A stretch of DNA of 64,000 bases from Paragorgia papillata (GCA_035771165.1 JAWNZC010000001.1:4843501-4907500); one strand, 5' to 3'; positions 34,070 through 46,130 are shown, counted from the first letter of the stretch. Made by a program: numbers and translations. The notes: a model not told the origin generated them from the sequence alone.

Positions 34070-37000
34070 ATGAGCAAACTGCGTAATGAACAAAATGCGC
34101 CAGTGTAATGAGCAAAATGCGCGAGTGTATAATGAACAAAATGCGCCAGTGTAATGAGCAAAATGCACGAGTGTATAATGAACAAAATGCGCCAGTGTAA
34201 TGAGCAAAATGCGCGGGTGTATAATGAACAAAATGCGCCAGTGTAATGAGCAAAATGCGCCAGTGTAATGAACAAAATGCGCCAGTGTAATGAGCAAAAT
34301 GTACGAGTGTATAATGAACAAAATGCGCCAGTGTAATGAGCAAAATGCGCGAGTGTATAATGAACAAAATGCGCCAGTGTAATGAGCAAAATGCGCCAGT
34401 GTAATGAGCAAAATGCGCGGGTGTATAATGAACAAAATGCGCCAGTGTAATGAGCAAAATGCACGAGTGTATAATGAGCAAAATGCGCCAGTGTAATGAA
34501 CAAAATGCGCCAGTGTAATGAGCAAAATGCGCCAGTGTAATGTAATGAGCAAAATGCACGAGTGTATAATGAACAAAAGGCGCCAGTGTAATGAGCAAAA
34601 TGCGCCAGTATAATGAACAAAATGCGCCAGTGTAATGAGCAAAATGCGCCAGTGTAATGAACAAAATGCACGAGTGTACGTATAATGAACAAAATGCGCC
34701 AGTGTAATGAGCAAAATGCACGAGTGTATAATGAACAAAATGCGCCAGTGTAATGAGCAAAATGCGCGAGTGTATAATGAACAAAATGCGCCAGTGTAAT
34801 GAGCAAAATGCGCGGGTGTATAATGAACAAAATGCGCCAGTGTAATGAGCAAAATGCACGAGTGTATAATGAGCAAAATGCGCCAGTGTAATGAGCAAAA
34901 TGCGCCAGTGTAATGAACAAAATGCGCCAGTGTAATGTAATGAGCAAAATGCACGAGTGTATAATGAACAAAATGCGCCAGTGTAATGAGCAAAATGCGC
35001 CAGTATAATGAACAATATGCGCCAGTGTAATGAGCAAAATGCGCCAGTGTAATGAGCAAAATGCACGAGTGTACGTATAATGAACAAAATGCGCCAGTGT
35101 AATGAGCAAAATGCACGAGTGTATAATGAACAAAATGCGCCAGTGTAATGAGCAAAATGCGCGAGTGTATAATGAACAAAATGCGCCAGTGTAATGAGCA
35201 TAATGCGCGAGTGTATAATGAACAAAATGCGCCAGTGTAATGAGCAAAATGCGCCAGTGTAATGAGCAAAATGCACGAGTGTATAATGAACAAAATGCGC
35301 CAGTGTAATGAGCAAAATGCGCCAGTGTAATGAGCAAAATGCACGAGTGTATAATGAACAAAATGCGCCAGTGTAATGAGCAAAATGCGCCAGTGTAATG
35401 AGCAAAATGCACGAGTGTATAATGAACAAAATGCGCCAGTGTAATGAGCAAAATGCACGAGTGTATAATGAACAAAATGCGCGAGTGTATAATGAACAAA
35501 ATGCGCCAGTGTAATGAACAAAATGCGCCAGTGTAATGAGCAAAATGCGCCATGCAGTGTAATGAGCAAAATGCACGAGTGTATAATGAACAAAATGCGC
35601 CAGTGTATTGAGCAAAATGCGCGAGTGTATAATGAGCAAAATGCGCCAGTGTAATGAACAAAATGCACGGGTGTATAATGAACAAAATGCGCCAGTGTAA
35701 TGAGCAAAATGCGCCAGTGTAATGAGCAAAATGCACGAGTGTAATGAACAAAATGCACGGGTGTATAATGAACAAAATGCGCCAGTGTAATGAACAAAAT
35801 GCGCCAGTGTAATGAGCAAAATGCACGAGTGTATAATGAACAAAATGCGCCAGTGTAATGAGCAAAATGCGCGAGTGTATAATGAGCAAAATGCGCCAGT
35901 GTAATGAGCAAAATGCGCGAGTGTATAATGAACAAAATGCGCCAATGTAATGAGCAAAATGCGCGAGTGTATAATGAACAAAATGCGCCATGCAGTGTAA
36001 TGAGCAAAATGCACGAGTGTATAATGAACAAAATGCGCCAGTGTAATGAGCAAAATGCGCCAGTATAATGAACAATATGCGCCAGTGTAATGAGCAAAAT
36101 GCGCCAGTGTAATGAGCAAAATGCACGAGTGTACGTATAATGAACAAAATGCGCCAGTGTAATGAGCAAAATGCACGAGTGTATAATGAACAAAATGCGC
36201 CAGTGTAATGAGCAAAATGCGCCAGTGTAATGAACAAAATGCACGAGTGTACGTATAATGAACAAAATGCGCCAGTGTAATGAGCAAAATGCACGAGTGT
36301 ATAATGAACAAAATGCGCCAGTGTAATGAGCAAAATGCGCGAGTGTATAATGAACAAAATGCGCCAGTGTAATGAGCAAAATGCGCGGGTGTATAATGAA
36401 CAAAATGCGCCAGTGTAATGAGCAAAATGCACGAGTGTATAATGAGCAAAATGCGCCAGTGTAATGAGCAAAATGCGCCAGTGTAATGAACAAAATGCGC
36501 CAGTGTAATGTAATGAGCAAAATGCACGAGTGTATAATGAACAAAATGCGCCAGTGTAATGAGCAAAATGCGCCAGTATAATGAACAATATGCGCCAGTG
36601 TAATGAGCAAAATGCGCCAGTGTAATGAGCAAAATGCACGAGTGTACGTATAATGAACAAAATGCGCCAGTGTAATGAGCAAAATGCACGAGTGTATAAT
36701 GAACAAAATGCGCCAGTGTAATGAGCAAAATGCGCGAGTGTATAATGAACAAAATGCGCCAGTGTAATGAGCATAATGCGCGAGTGTATAATGAACAAAA
36801 TGCGCCAGTGTAATGAGCAAAATGCGCCAGTGTAATGAGCAAAATGCACGAGTGTATAATGAACAAAATGCGCCAGTGTAATGAGCAAAATGCGCCAGTG
36901 TAATGAGCAAAATGCACGAGTGTATAATGAACAAAATGCGCCAGTGTAATGGAGCAAAATGCGCCAGTGTAATGAGCAAAATGCACGAGTGTATAATGAA

Positions 37001-38110
37001 CAAAATGCGCCAGTGTAATGAGCAAAATGCACGAGTGTATAATGAACAAAATGCGCGAGTGTATAATGAACAAAATGCGCCAGTGTAATGAACAAAATGC
37101 GCCAGTGTAATGAGCAAAATGCGCCATGCAGTGTAATGAGCAAAATGCACGAGTGTATAATGAACAAAATGCGCCAGTGTATTGAGCAAAATGCGCGAGT
37201 GTATAATGAGCAAAATGCGCCAGTGTAATGAACAAAATGCACGGGTGTATAATGAACAAAATGCGCCAGTGTAATGAGCAAAATGCGCCAGTGTAATGAG
37301 CAAAATGCACGAGTGTAATGAACAAAATGCACGGGTGTATAATGAACAAAATGCGCCAGTGTAATGAACAAAATGCGCCAGTGTAATGAGCAAAATGCAC
37401 GAGTGTATAATGAACAAAATGCGCCAGTGTAATGAGCAAAATGCGCGAGTGTATAATGAGCAAAATGCGCCAGTGTAATGAGCAAAATGCGCGAGTGTAT
37501 AATGAACAAAATGCGCCAATGTAATGAGCAAAATGCGCGAGTGTATAATGAACAAAATGCGCCATGCAGTGTAATGAGCAAAATGCACGAGTGTATAATG
37601 AACAAAATGCGCCAGTGTAATGAGCAAAATGCGCCAGTATAATGAACAATATGCGCCAGTGTAATGAGCAAAATGCGCCAGTGTAATGAGCAAAATGCAC
37701 GAGTGTACGTATAATGAACAAAATGCGCCAGTGTAATGAGCAAAATGCACGAGTGTATAATGAACAAAATGCGCCAGTGTAATGAGCAAAATGCGCGAGT
37801 GTATAATGAACAAAATGCGCCAGTGTAATGAGCATAATGCGCGAGTGTATAATGAACAAAATGCGCCAGTGTAATGAGCAAAATGCGCCAGTGTAATGAG
37901 CAAAATGCGCGAGTGTATAATGAACAAAATGCGCCAGTGTAATGAGTAAAATGCGCGAGTGTATAATGAACAAAGTGCTCCAGTGTAACTGAGCAAAATG
38001 CGCGAGTGTAATGAGCAAAATGCGAATGTAAATGAGCAAAATGCGCACGTAAAGAGCAAAATGTGTAAGCATAATGAGCAAAATGAGAACATAATGAGCA
38101 AAATGAGAAC
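34070..38110. repeat. Expanded ~4 kb minisatellite after gene 8
   Basis: About 175 tandem units of 22-24 bp related to ATGAGCAAAATGCGCCAGTG, mixing GCGCCAG, GCGCGAG and GCACGAG variants with AATGAGC or ATAATGAAC spacers. Rare markers (GTACGTATAATG, CGCCATGCAGTG) recur at a constant offset of 1573-1574 bp, which shows a higher-order repeat. It is the same family as the 320-460 bp blocks after genes 1-7. Minus-strand frames are all open because no unit supplies a stop codon there. Confidence 0.97.
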
Positions 38111-38136
38111 ATAATAAGCAAAATTCGCATTTGGGT

Positions 38137-39130
38137 TTTGTTCTGAGATCTATATTGCCTGTTAAAAATATACGAGAGTGCGCATGTTCAAACAAACAAT
38201 GCATCACGGCAACGTTTTTGTCCCACATGCTAACTATGCAATAGACTGTAATATATAGTCATTTTTCTCTGCTACTTTTCTCATTTCTCATTTCAATTTT
38301 TGCTGGTGATAGTATGGGTAATTGTTATCATTGTTATCAGTGTAACCAGTGTTTGAAGCGTTTTTCGTTTGCGTATAACGTAAGACGTCATCAAGCCATC
38401 AAGTTGTGATTATCCTCATGTGGTGGAAGTCGTGGAACAAGGTGACATTTTATACAGTTCAGAGAGAGGATACTTTTAATTAAACAGTTTAATTATTAGG
38501 GCGATCTGTGTCCTTGAATTATCTGGCCTTGTAATGTACATATGTCGACTGGCGACTTAGGAAACATCAAGTTTTTGGGATACAAGGTAACCAAAGGGAC
38601 GTTGGAATTAAATGCGAACTTAAATGCGAGCTCAACAGCGCAGGGTTCATACGGATTACTGCTTTACCCGAATACATGGGGTCAGAGCGATGGCTCAATC
38701 CTAAACAAAATGCTGACTAAGTGTGGGAGGGGGCTTAGTCCACTGGCGTAGCCTCCAGGAATTTTAAGGCAATGACTCATCATGATTTCAACACATTTTG
38801 TCAGCTCCCCAAGGCTAGGCATAACAAAACTCTATGCCTATGCTACTGTTACACACCCCCTGGCATATCTTTTATACTAAATTGTACATTTCCCACCTTG
38901 GGCATATAGAAAAAGGCAATTCCCAACTCACAGGACAGCATTGACAACAATACATATACATTATGTACATGAGTTTGACATCTTAACTGTACATACATTA
39001 ATCTAACACATTCTGAATTGGGATACAACTTTATATATAACTGATAACAGCCTATTATACACAACATAGCTTAATTACATATTCACTTATTAACTCTCAA
39101 GTTTAATGTACAGGTAAATTGTTTCACACA
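38137..39130. other. Non-coding sequence right of the array
   Basis: The first ~60 bp matches the flank that follows the short minisatellite blocks (CGGAGATCTATATTGCC-type sequence). Beyond about 38200 the resemblance to the array stops. I see no supportable gene here; the 69-codon ORF at 38542 has no further support. Confidence 0.5.
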
Positions 39131-39512
39131 GCAGGTGTGGTGGTCTGAAATTGTCAATGTGCTGAGACACTATAGTGTTCTCTGGCTTATCCATAATCCT
39201 AAATTGTAACTGATTGGAGTAACCTGGATAATACCAAGATGTTTTTGTATGAGATGTTATATAAATTAAAAAGGCTATGTCACTCTATTTTTAGCAATTC
39301 CTACAAAAACAAAATTGCCTCAAAATTGCATAAAATCTGATAATAAAGGTTTATATTATATAAAAACATAAAAGAGATGCTAGAAACCTGCACAGAAGTA
39401 CGGATGGTCAAAATTAAAGCAAGATCGAAATAGATTGTGAATGTGGTATCTTGATTTTTGTTGGCCAGGCAGCAATCAAGTTTAGGGCAATTTGTGTATA
39501 AAGTTGGTCTTA

Positions 39513-39905
39513 AAGTGCCTATGAAACGAAAATTAAGTTTGTCTTATTTGAAAGAACTCTTCAAACTATAGAATAACATCTTTTGCAGTTTTTCGTTTCC
39601 TTGCTTTGTTCTTGAGATATTTCAGTTTGTTTGATATGCAAATTAAACATTTTGACATCGTATGTGCAGAAGGTTAGATATCTTTTCTATTATCAAACCA
39701 AATTAATTTGAATGAAGCATGCAGATTGGTGATTATTATATTTGATAATAGCAAAGATATATAACAGACTAACAGTACTTTTTTGATAACTCATTATGCA
39801 CGTGTGACATCAAAATGTTTAATTTGCATATCAAACAAACTAAAATATCTCAAGAAGGAAGCAAGGAAACGAAAAACTGCAAAAGATGTTACTTTACCAT
39901 TTTAA
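39513..39905. repeat. Foldback element (AAATTAAGTTTGTCTTATTT family)
   Basis: The left arm (AAAACGAAAATTAAG-type start, then CTTTGTTCTTGAGATATTTC and TTTGATATGCAAATTAAAC) returns inverted near 39815-39900. Single arms or relatives lie at 46915-47065 and 52040-52190, and a related foldback at 63163-63697. Confidence 0.7.
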
Positions 39906-39944
39906 CCCTTTCACTCCCAAATACGAAATTTTCTGTACTTTATT

Positions 39945-39985
<41 letters not shown>

Positions 39986-40029
39986 AGAGAGCTTCCAGAA
40001 AGTTGGGAGTGAAAGGGTCAACCTATCTC

Positions 40030-40520
40030 TTTAAAGTGTTTATGAAACGAAAATTAAGTTTGTCTTATTTGAAAGTACTTCTAAAATGACAAAGTAACAC
40101 CTTTTGCTGTTTTTTGTTTCTTTGCTTTGTTTTTAAGATATCACAGTTTGTTTTATAAGCGAAACTAACCAGTGACATCACAACGTGCATAATGACTTAA
40201 TGGGAAAGGTTATATATCTTTTCTATTATCAGATGGAATCACTTCGAAGCAATTATGTGTGTGTGTTTTTCCCTTACAACAACAAAAATATACATTTTCA
40301 ACTGATCCGTTTAATAATAGCAAAGATATATAACCTTTCCCGGTAAGTCATTATATGCACGTTGTGATGTCACTGGTTAGTTTCACATATCAAACAAACT
40401 GAAATATCTCAAGAACGAAGCAAGGAAACAAAAAACAGCAAAAGATGCTACTCTGTCATTTCAAAAGTACTTTCAAATAAGGCAAACTTAATTTTCGTTT
40501 CATAAACACTTAAAGTGTTC
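40030..40520. repeat. Second foldback element of the same family
   Basis: GTTTATGAAACGAAAATTAAG opens the left arm and its complement closes the right arm near 40510. The inner parts (ACATCACAACGTGCATAATG against its complement near 40355) also pair. Confidence 0.75.
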
Positions 40521-41053
40521 TTTCAAATAAGATAAACTTAATTTTCGTTTCAAGGCACTTTAAAGGTTCAGAAATCCTCCATAGTTGTTAGGTGACTTGT
40601 ATTTCATAATCTTCAATTTTGAATTTTCCAGTTCAGAATATCAACACAATCAAGCTAAGGCTAAAATAGCATAACATAGGCACATAGCCCCTTTAAAGAA
40701 GTGTATGTCAGTACATGTGGGTGACTAGGTGTAACCTATTTTGTGGGGTCACCCTTTTTTAAAGTCACACAAAAAATCCCCCCTTCCCTAATGTTTATCA
40801 GTTTATGCTCAAGTTATGTTTCTGAATAGACACGATTATTGCATGATCAAGACAATCTCAGCACAATGCGACATCAGGCCACCACATCTGCCCCATTTGG
40901 GTATCAGGTCTACCCACTGACCTATATATAACTGGATTGTGGGTTATCAATGCCTGGCAATGGGTGACCAATCCAAGATGGTGGTTTATAGGTCGTTTTT
41001 CCCGTAGTAGTAACCGCTTCCCTTTTTCTCATAAATCAATTTATAACTGAATT

Positions 41054-41424
41054 GACGTTTTCGCTAATCGCGGCGCCATCTTGAATTCGCAATGCATTAA
41101 TTAAAAAGGTGATTGCTTAGTGTTGAGACACAATGCGGTGATTTTTTCTTTAGAAACACTTTCGTGGCAACAATGTTTAAATATAATCATTGTGATATAG
41201 GTAAAAACAACAATGCTTGGACGTATAAGGATACATTTGTCATGAATCTATCCTTATATGTACCAATATTTCAACGTTCATATTTAGACATTGTTGCTAT
41301 GAAAGTGTTCATAAAGATAAATTTACCGCTTTGTTTCTCCACACAACGCCATCACCTTTTAAATTAAGCTTGATAGACCACAATGCATTGCGAATTCAAG
41401 ATGGCACTGCTATTGGTGAAAAGC
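41054..41424. repeat. Foldback element
   Basis: GCCATCTTGAATTCGCAATG at 41075-41094 pairs with its complement at about 41385-41404. The inner GTGGCAACAATGTTTAAATA also pairs with sequence near 41285-41315. Confidence 0.7.
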
Positions 41425-41797
41425 ACTGATCTGAAAAATAGGACTGGATCGAGTTTCTATTTCTGAAAATGAAGTCAACGGCGGCCATGTTGGAGTGACC
41501 ACCTAACAACTACTGTGGCGTTGCAGACATGTTGGAGGGCATTTTGACATTTCTATTTAATGTTAGTGAAGGGACATATTGGTTGGATAGTTATTTGATG
41601 TCGGTCAGTTTTGCTTTTCCTCTCAGATTAGCTATTGAATTTGTAATGAGGTCACTGCAATATGGCCGCCGTTGGCTCCAATTATCTGGTGAGAAAGGCC
41701 AACTGAAGCGTCAAATTAAGTTCAGGTTTTTGTGCATTTATGGTTAGCAATAGAAAACTCGATCCAGTCCTATTTTTCAGATCAGTGGTGAAAAGGT
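41425..41797. repeat. Foldback element
   Basis: ACTGATCTGAAAAATAGGAC at the left pairs with GTCCTATTTTTCAGATCAGT at the right. The interior holds a 72-codon ORF with no other support. Confidence 0.7.
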
Positions 41798-41936
41798 CCA
41801 TTGATCAGCCTGCGCCCACAGTCAAGTAAATATGTTTGGCAGAATACGGTCAGCAGTCAATACCATGGGAGAAAAAACTCCTATTTCTGACATTTTTGTT
41901 CCGTCACTTTTTGGACGGGACTCGCAGTCCAGGTAT

Positions 41937-42430
41937 ATATAGGTCAATGGTTCTACCTAACAGAGCAATCGTTAACACTACGGTACAAAAAAATCAGAAT
42001 GGTTTCTTTCCGAGTCTATTCTTTCACAATCTCTGATGTTTACGGCTGGTGTGATAAACGGCAAGCGTCTTTTCCTTTTCTTGCCATTGGCGTTCTTATT
42101 ACGTTGCTTTTCATCAGTTCCGTTCAGCTCTCGTTCCGTCACCGTCTTTGAGATCCCATTCATTGTCAAGCGTGGAAGATGCGGCACTTCAGATATAAAC
42201 GCCGTACTTAGGAATCGTTTTTTAACTGTACGTGTACGGGTGACCTTCTTTAAGTGAGGCAAACCAGTTAAACAGACTTTTTTCTTTGGCATTCTAAGTA
42301 GGAGTGATACATAAGATAGTTTAGATAATAAAAAAGTAGAGTGAGCAAAGTGAAAAGAGCTGGTAAACTGCCCAGGTTAGTTTTGATAACGAAATACTGC
42401 CGGAAGTTTTAAGCGGAGCCCTCTATCGGA
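41937..42430 (+). repeat. Detached relic of the array spacer
   Basis: Collinear with the type A spacer (TATAGGTCAATGG, ACCGTCTTTGAGATCCCATT, GATATAAACGCCGTACTTAG, then the GTGAAAAG..GGTAAACTG segment). It has several small deletions, no (AT)n tract, no gene and no SINE3. It ends near the GCGGAGCCCTC segment. Confidence 0.8.
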
Positions 42431-42754
42431 GTAAGATGTGATAGATACTAATTAGATAGTTTGATAAGTTAAAATCTTACAGCCTTCAAAACCAGTAGAA
42501 TTACAATTAACTTTATCAAATTCATTAAAAATTCATGAAGAAAATTCAAAAGAAATGAATATTTAATCAATATCTGTAAATCGTATACAGATTCGTCCTG
42601 ATTTACATAAACTTTTTCCTCAATTTACTTAGCCAAAATCACTCTAACTGGAAAAATAGTTTGAAAACATGTCTATTTAGATGCGTCCATTTGATAAGTA
42701 CGGTAAAGCATTCGCAGCCAATCTGTACCTGATTTACTACGGCTCGCTTGCAGC

Positions 42755-43110
42755 TCGCCTTGTACACACGTAAAAACGCACAAGCTAATACAGACCTGCA
42801 AGCAAGTTGTTACAAGGCTGTTCAACAGGCTGTCACCGTCATGTGTTCGCACTGGCTGTCCCAGTCTGTTAACATGTCTGTAACAGGTTGTTGACAACTT
42901 GTAACAAGGCTGATGACTCCAACAGACTGATGACAAGTTGTTCCAACAACCTGTTACCGCTCTGCACTCAACAAGTTGTTAACAGGTTGATGCTAACAAG
43001 GTTGTAGCAGCATCTTGAATGAACAGCATTGTTACAACTTGTTCCCAGCCTTGCTACAAGCCTGTTGCGAACACATCCTGTTGACAAGCTGTGAGATTTT
43101 TACGTGTGTA
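42755..43110. repeat. Foldback element with an internal CAACAAGTTGTT-type repeat
   Basis: TACACACGTAAAAACGCACA on the left pairs with the TTTTTACGTGTGTA segment on the right. The interior is a degenerate repeat of AACAGGCTGTT / ACAACTTGTAACAAGG motifs. Confidence 0.6.
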
Positions 43111-43256
43111 AATCAGATACATATCGCTGCTCATGCTTTATCTATTACTTACAGATATAATAAGCTGCTTAAAAACAACAGAGAAATGTAAAATATTGTC
43201 ATGCGGTATTGATGTATTTATTAATATATCCAACTATCTCAAAGTACGTTAGTATA

Positions 43257-43440
43257 GTGAAAAGGTGGTAAACTGCCGATAATGGTTTTTATAACGAAAT
43301 ACTGACGTTTTTAGTAGAGCCCTTCATCAGAGTAAGTGCTCCTCTCAGATGAAAGAGCTCCGCTTGAAACGTCAGTATTTCGTTATAAAAACTATTCTCG
43401 GCAGTTTACTTTACGATGCACCTTTTTACTTCGCTCAATC
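43257..43440. repeat. Inverted repeat of the GGTAAACTGCCGA segment
   Basis: GTGAAAAGGTGGTAAACTGC and TTTATAACGAAATACTGACG face their complements around 43370-43434. The array spacers contain one arm of the same sequence (for example 4232-4310). Confidence 0.75.
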
Positions 43441-43479
43441 TAAAATACTGCCTACGCAGCACTCTACCTTTTTGCGTTG

Positions 43480-43645
43480 GTATATTTATTGTTTTCAGCT
43501 TGAAGTTGGTAAAGTTTTGTTTGTTTTTGCTGTAAGCTGTTGTAAGTTATTATCACTCAGCCGAAAACTCTGAGCTCCAAGCGGGAATCGAACCCACAGC
43601 CTTCCGAATACTAGCTCTACATAACCATTGAGCTTATAGCTGGAC
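43480..43645 (-). mobile_element. tRNA-like SINE copy outside the array
   Basis: The minus strand has a tRNA-like head with GTGGGTTCGATTCCCGC (B-box) followed by the body shared with the array relics (AACTCTG and CTGTAAGCTGTTGTAAG segments on the plus strand). A further body piece lies at 43763-43850 in the opposite orientation. It is not a functional tRNA: the folded cloverleaf is not convincing. Confidence 0.55.
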
Positions 43646-43966
43646 CTCTCCCCGTGCTGAATAAAATCGTCTGGCGTTAGCCAGAATAAACCTTAAGGAC
43701 TCGTCATCAGCGCGTCAGGCTTCAAAGTGTTAAAGAGATAGGTACTAGAACTTGTCTGGAGCACAGAGTTTTCTGAATTTAACAACTTATACGACAGCTT
43801 GTACAACAAAAACAAATGAAACTTTTAATCTTGAAGTATAAACCTAAAAGGATTTTAGACAAATAAACTGTAAGTGCTGCGTATAGGCAGTGTTTTGAAT
43901 ATAGCAAAGTGAAAAGGTGGTAAACTGCCGATATTTTTAGTCACAATTAAATTTCCAACGCAGCCA

Positions 43967-44722
43967 GGTGAAGAATCAGACATAGTTTAACGCTACTCTG
44001 GCTTAAAAGTTTTTTTAACGTAGCTTAAAAAGTTACTGTTCATGACCCAACGTTGAAGACACTCCGATCTACAGTGTGTATCAAAAAAACCTGAACCCTT
44101 AGAAAACAACCTATTGTAGTAGTTTGAAAGCCCTAAGCACTTCGCTGAACCCACAGATGCGTAAAACACACGGTCTTTATATACACCTGGGAAATTAAGA
44201 TAACTTGAAGTGTATGCATGGTGAAAGTATTTAAAAGCTTTTTCGCTTCGTTTAACTTAATATGTGCGATTATTTATAACGCAGTGCTTTTAGGGCTTTC
44301 AAACTACTACAATAGGTTGTTTTCTAAGGGTTCAGTTTTTTTTATACACACTGTAGTGTATTCATCAGGGGTGATCGTTGTGAAGACACCCATGCATGTC
44401 GTCCCATATTTATACTCTCATAGGGACCTGTATTCGCAACGATCACCTCTGATGAAGACACTAGATCGGAGTGTCGAAACGTTGGGTCATGAACAGTAAC
44501 TTTTTAAGCTATACGTTAAGCCAGAGTAGCGTTTAAGCCTGGTTTCCATATAGCCGTAAGAGCTGGCGGCATGGCTGCGGCAAGGGGCGATGGTCCAATC
44601 ATAGACAGTGTTGAATTAGCCAGCAATAAAAAGCTGTATGCGATTGGACCATTGCCCTTTGCCGCAGCCATGCCGCCGGCTCTTACGGCTATATGGAAAC
44701 CAGGCTTAAACTATGTCTGATT
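43967..44722. mobile_element. Large foldback element interrupted by a MITE
   Basis: The left arm (43977 AGACATAGTTTAACGC, GTTACTGTTCATGACCCAAC, then AACCTATTGTAGTAGTTTGA) is mirrored by the right arm (44284-44340, 44480-44532, 44710-44720). The right arm is split by the 169 bp element at 44537-44705. The middle contains a further ATCACCTCTGATGAAG / TCATCAGGGGTGATCG pair. Confidence 0.8.
44537..44705. mobile_element. MITE with ~64 bp inverted termini and TTAA target duplication
   Basis: Ends are GCCTGGTTTCCATATAGCCG and its complement, paired over about 64 bp with few mismatches. TTAA flanks both sides (44533-44536 and 44706-44709). The opposite arm of the host foldback (GCGTTAAACTATG, read inverted at 43983-43993) preserves the uninterrupted site. 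TTAA duplication is typical of piggyBac-like or Kolobok-like elements. Confidence 0.85.
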
Positions 44723-44759
44723 TTTAGTCACATTTTACTCGCGTTGATAAAGGGCTACG

Positions 44760-45590
44760 TTTCCAACGTCAGTATTTCATCACTAAAAATCTCTGCATGC
44801 AGTTGCCTCGACTTGTAGCCCACTTACCCATGCACACAACAGTGCTTGGGGCACACACTTACGTTTGAACTCATTCCTGTCCGAGGGCTTTCCCAGAGGT
44901 GAATAAACTCGTCTGGCGTTAGCCAGAATAAAATACTAAAGACCAAATCGGACAGGAAAGAGTTAGAAAGATAGTTTTTACTGACAAAGTTTCTAGGTTT
45001 ATAAACTAATATCGAAAAAAACAACCTTGTTCTGCCATCTAATTTCTAGTGATAGGTTATAAATTATTAGTCAAAGAGTGACTGTCTGGATAACGATCAG
45101 AAAATTGCGGGTTCGAATCCCGTCTATAGCTCAGAGTTTTTCTGAATATTAACAACTATTAAATAACGACACCCTGCATTACAACAAGAACCTAGAAAAC
45201 TTTGGTATATTGGCAGGGGTGGCGCCAGAGGGGGGGCAGGGTGGGGAAAATTTACAAATTTGTCAGGGAATGATCTGGAAGAAAAATTGTATTTTTAACA
45301 ATTGGCAAAGAACTTTTTAACTGATTAAGCCAGACATGTCAGTAATTAATGCTTTAATAGTGAAATGAAACTCCTTTAGAAACACAGGAAACGGGTATAT
45401 ACAATAATTACAACACACAAGTTTTCTGTCTGCAATATCGGACGAAAATAGCAAAGGTTGAGGAACAGACTAGGTGTTTAACAGATTTTTCTTTATTGAT
45501 ACCTTGAAAATAAATGCTGTGGCTTGTAGGTTATTGCGATAATTTGACGCTGAGAAGATGGAAAAAGCTATTCTAGACGTTCAAATTTTG
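44760..45590. other. Non-coding stretch with another tRNA-like SINE fragment
   Basis: Near 45100-45125 GCGGGTTCGAATCCCGTC reads as a B-box on the plus strand, followed by the CAGAGTTTTTCTGAATATTA body segment, so a short SINE copy is likely at about 45075-45200. I see nothing else I can support. Confidence 0.45.
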
Positions 45591-45603
45591 AAATTTCCCG
45601 GAC

Positions 45604-45620
45604 CCCCCCCCCCCCCCCCA
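45604..45620. repeat. Poly-C tract
   Basis: About 17 consecutive C followed by two CTAGCCCC-type motifs. This is a likely site of length error in assembly. Confidence 0.9.
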
Positions 45621-45639
45621 CTAGCCCCCCTGTCGGGGA

Positions 45640-46130
45640 CCTTAGCCCCTGTGTCGGGGAATTCTTGGCGCAACCCCTGGGTATTGGTCAATCAATAAAT
45701 CCCAAACTTTTTTAGCACCTAAGCTTGTACACTGTACAGTACACAAAGAACTGAGAAATTGTATTTTGCCCGAAATCGAAAAAATTGGAACGCATCCCCT
45801 AAAGTCCCAGCTGGTATTTAGAAATTCTATCATTATGGGATTAAACTTAAAGGTCAATCCAGAAGTCTCGAGTAATACATATTTTGGCAGGCAACGCGAT
45901 GTATAAAATTACCAAAGAATTAGTCAAAGTTAACGAAAAAAATCAGAAATCGTGCTCGTGTGTTAAACCGTAAGTTCTCCACAGACGAGTTACCAATTAT
46001 GCCCAATACGCTGTTTCGGTGTTCGGCAAACAAGCCGTCAAAAAATCAGCCCTTGTTTGTTCTCTAACGCCGACAAATCGTTAGTATCCATTTAAATATT
46101 TAAGTTATTTTAAACATGCTGCTTAAATTT
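45640..46130. other. Intergenic sequence, nothing recognised
   Basis: No ORF, repeat or promoter signal that I can support. Confidence 0.5.

Larger units (their letters stand above)
39134..40890. mobile_element. Possible second, diverged member of the 149-772 element family
   Basis: The left end (TGTGGTGGTCTGAAATTGTC) and the right end (CAATCTCAGCAC near 40855, then GGCCACCACA) resemble the inverted termini of the element at 149-772. The interior is unrelated and holds two foldback elements. The pairing of the two ends is inferred. Confidence 0.35.

Noticed and set aside
34070..38110. CRISPR-like regular array
   Set aside because: Units are contiguous 22-24 bp variants with no unique spacers, in a eukaryotic genome.
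33903..38228. Giant minus-strand ORFs of 1441, 1368 and 1348 codons
   Set aside because: All three frames are open at once over a 22-24 bp satellite, the peptides are the same repeat in each frame, and similar short versions occur after every array gene. This is a stop-free repeat, not a gene.
38542..38751. 69-codon ORF beginning MSTGDLGNIKF
   Set aside because: No promoter, splice or homology support, and short enough to occur by chance.
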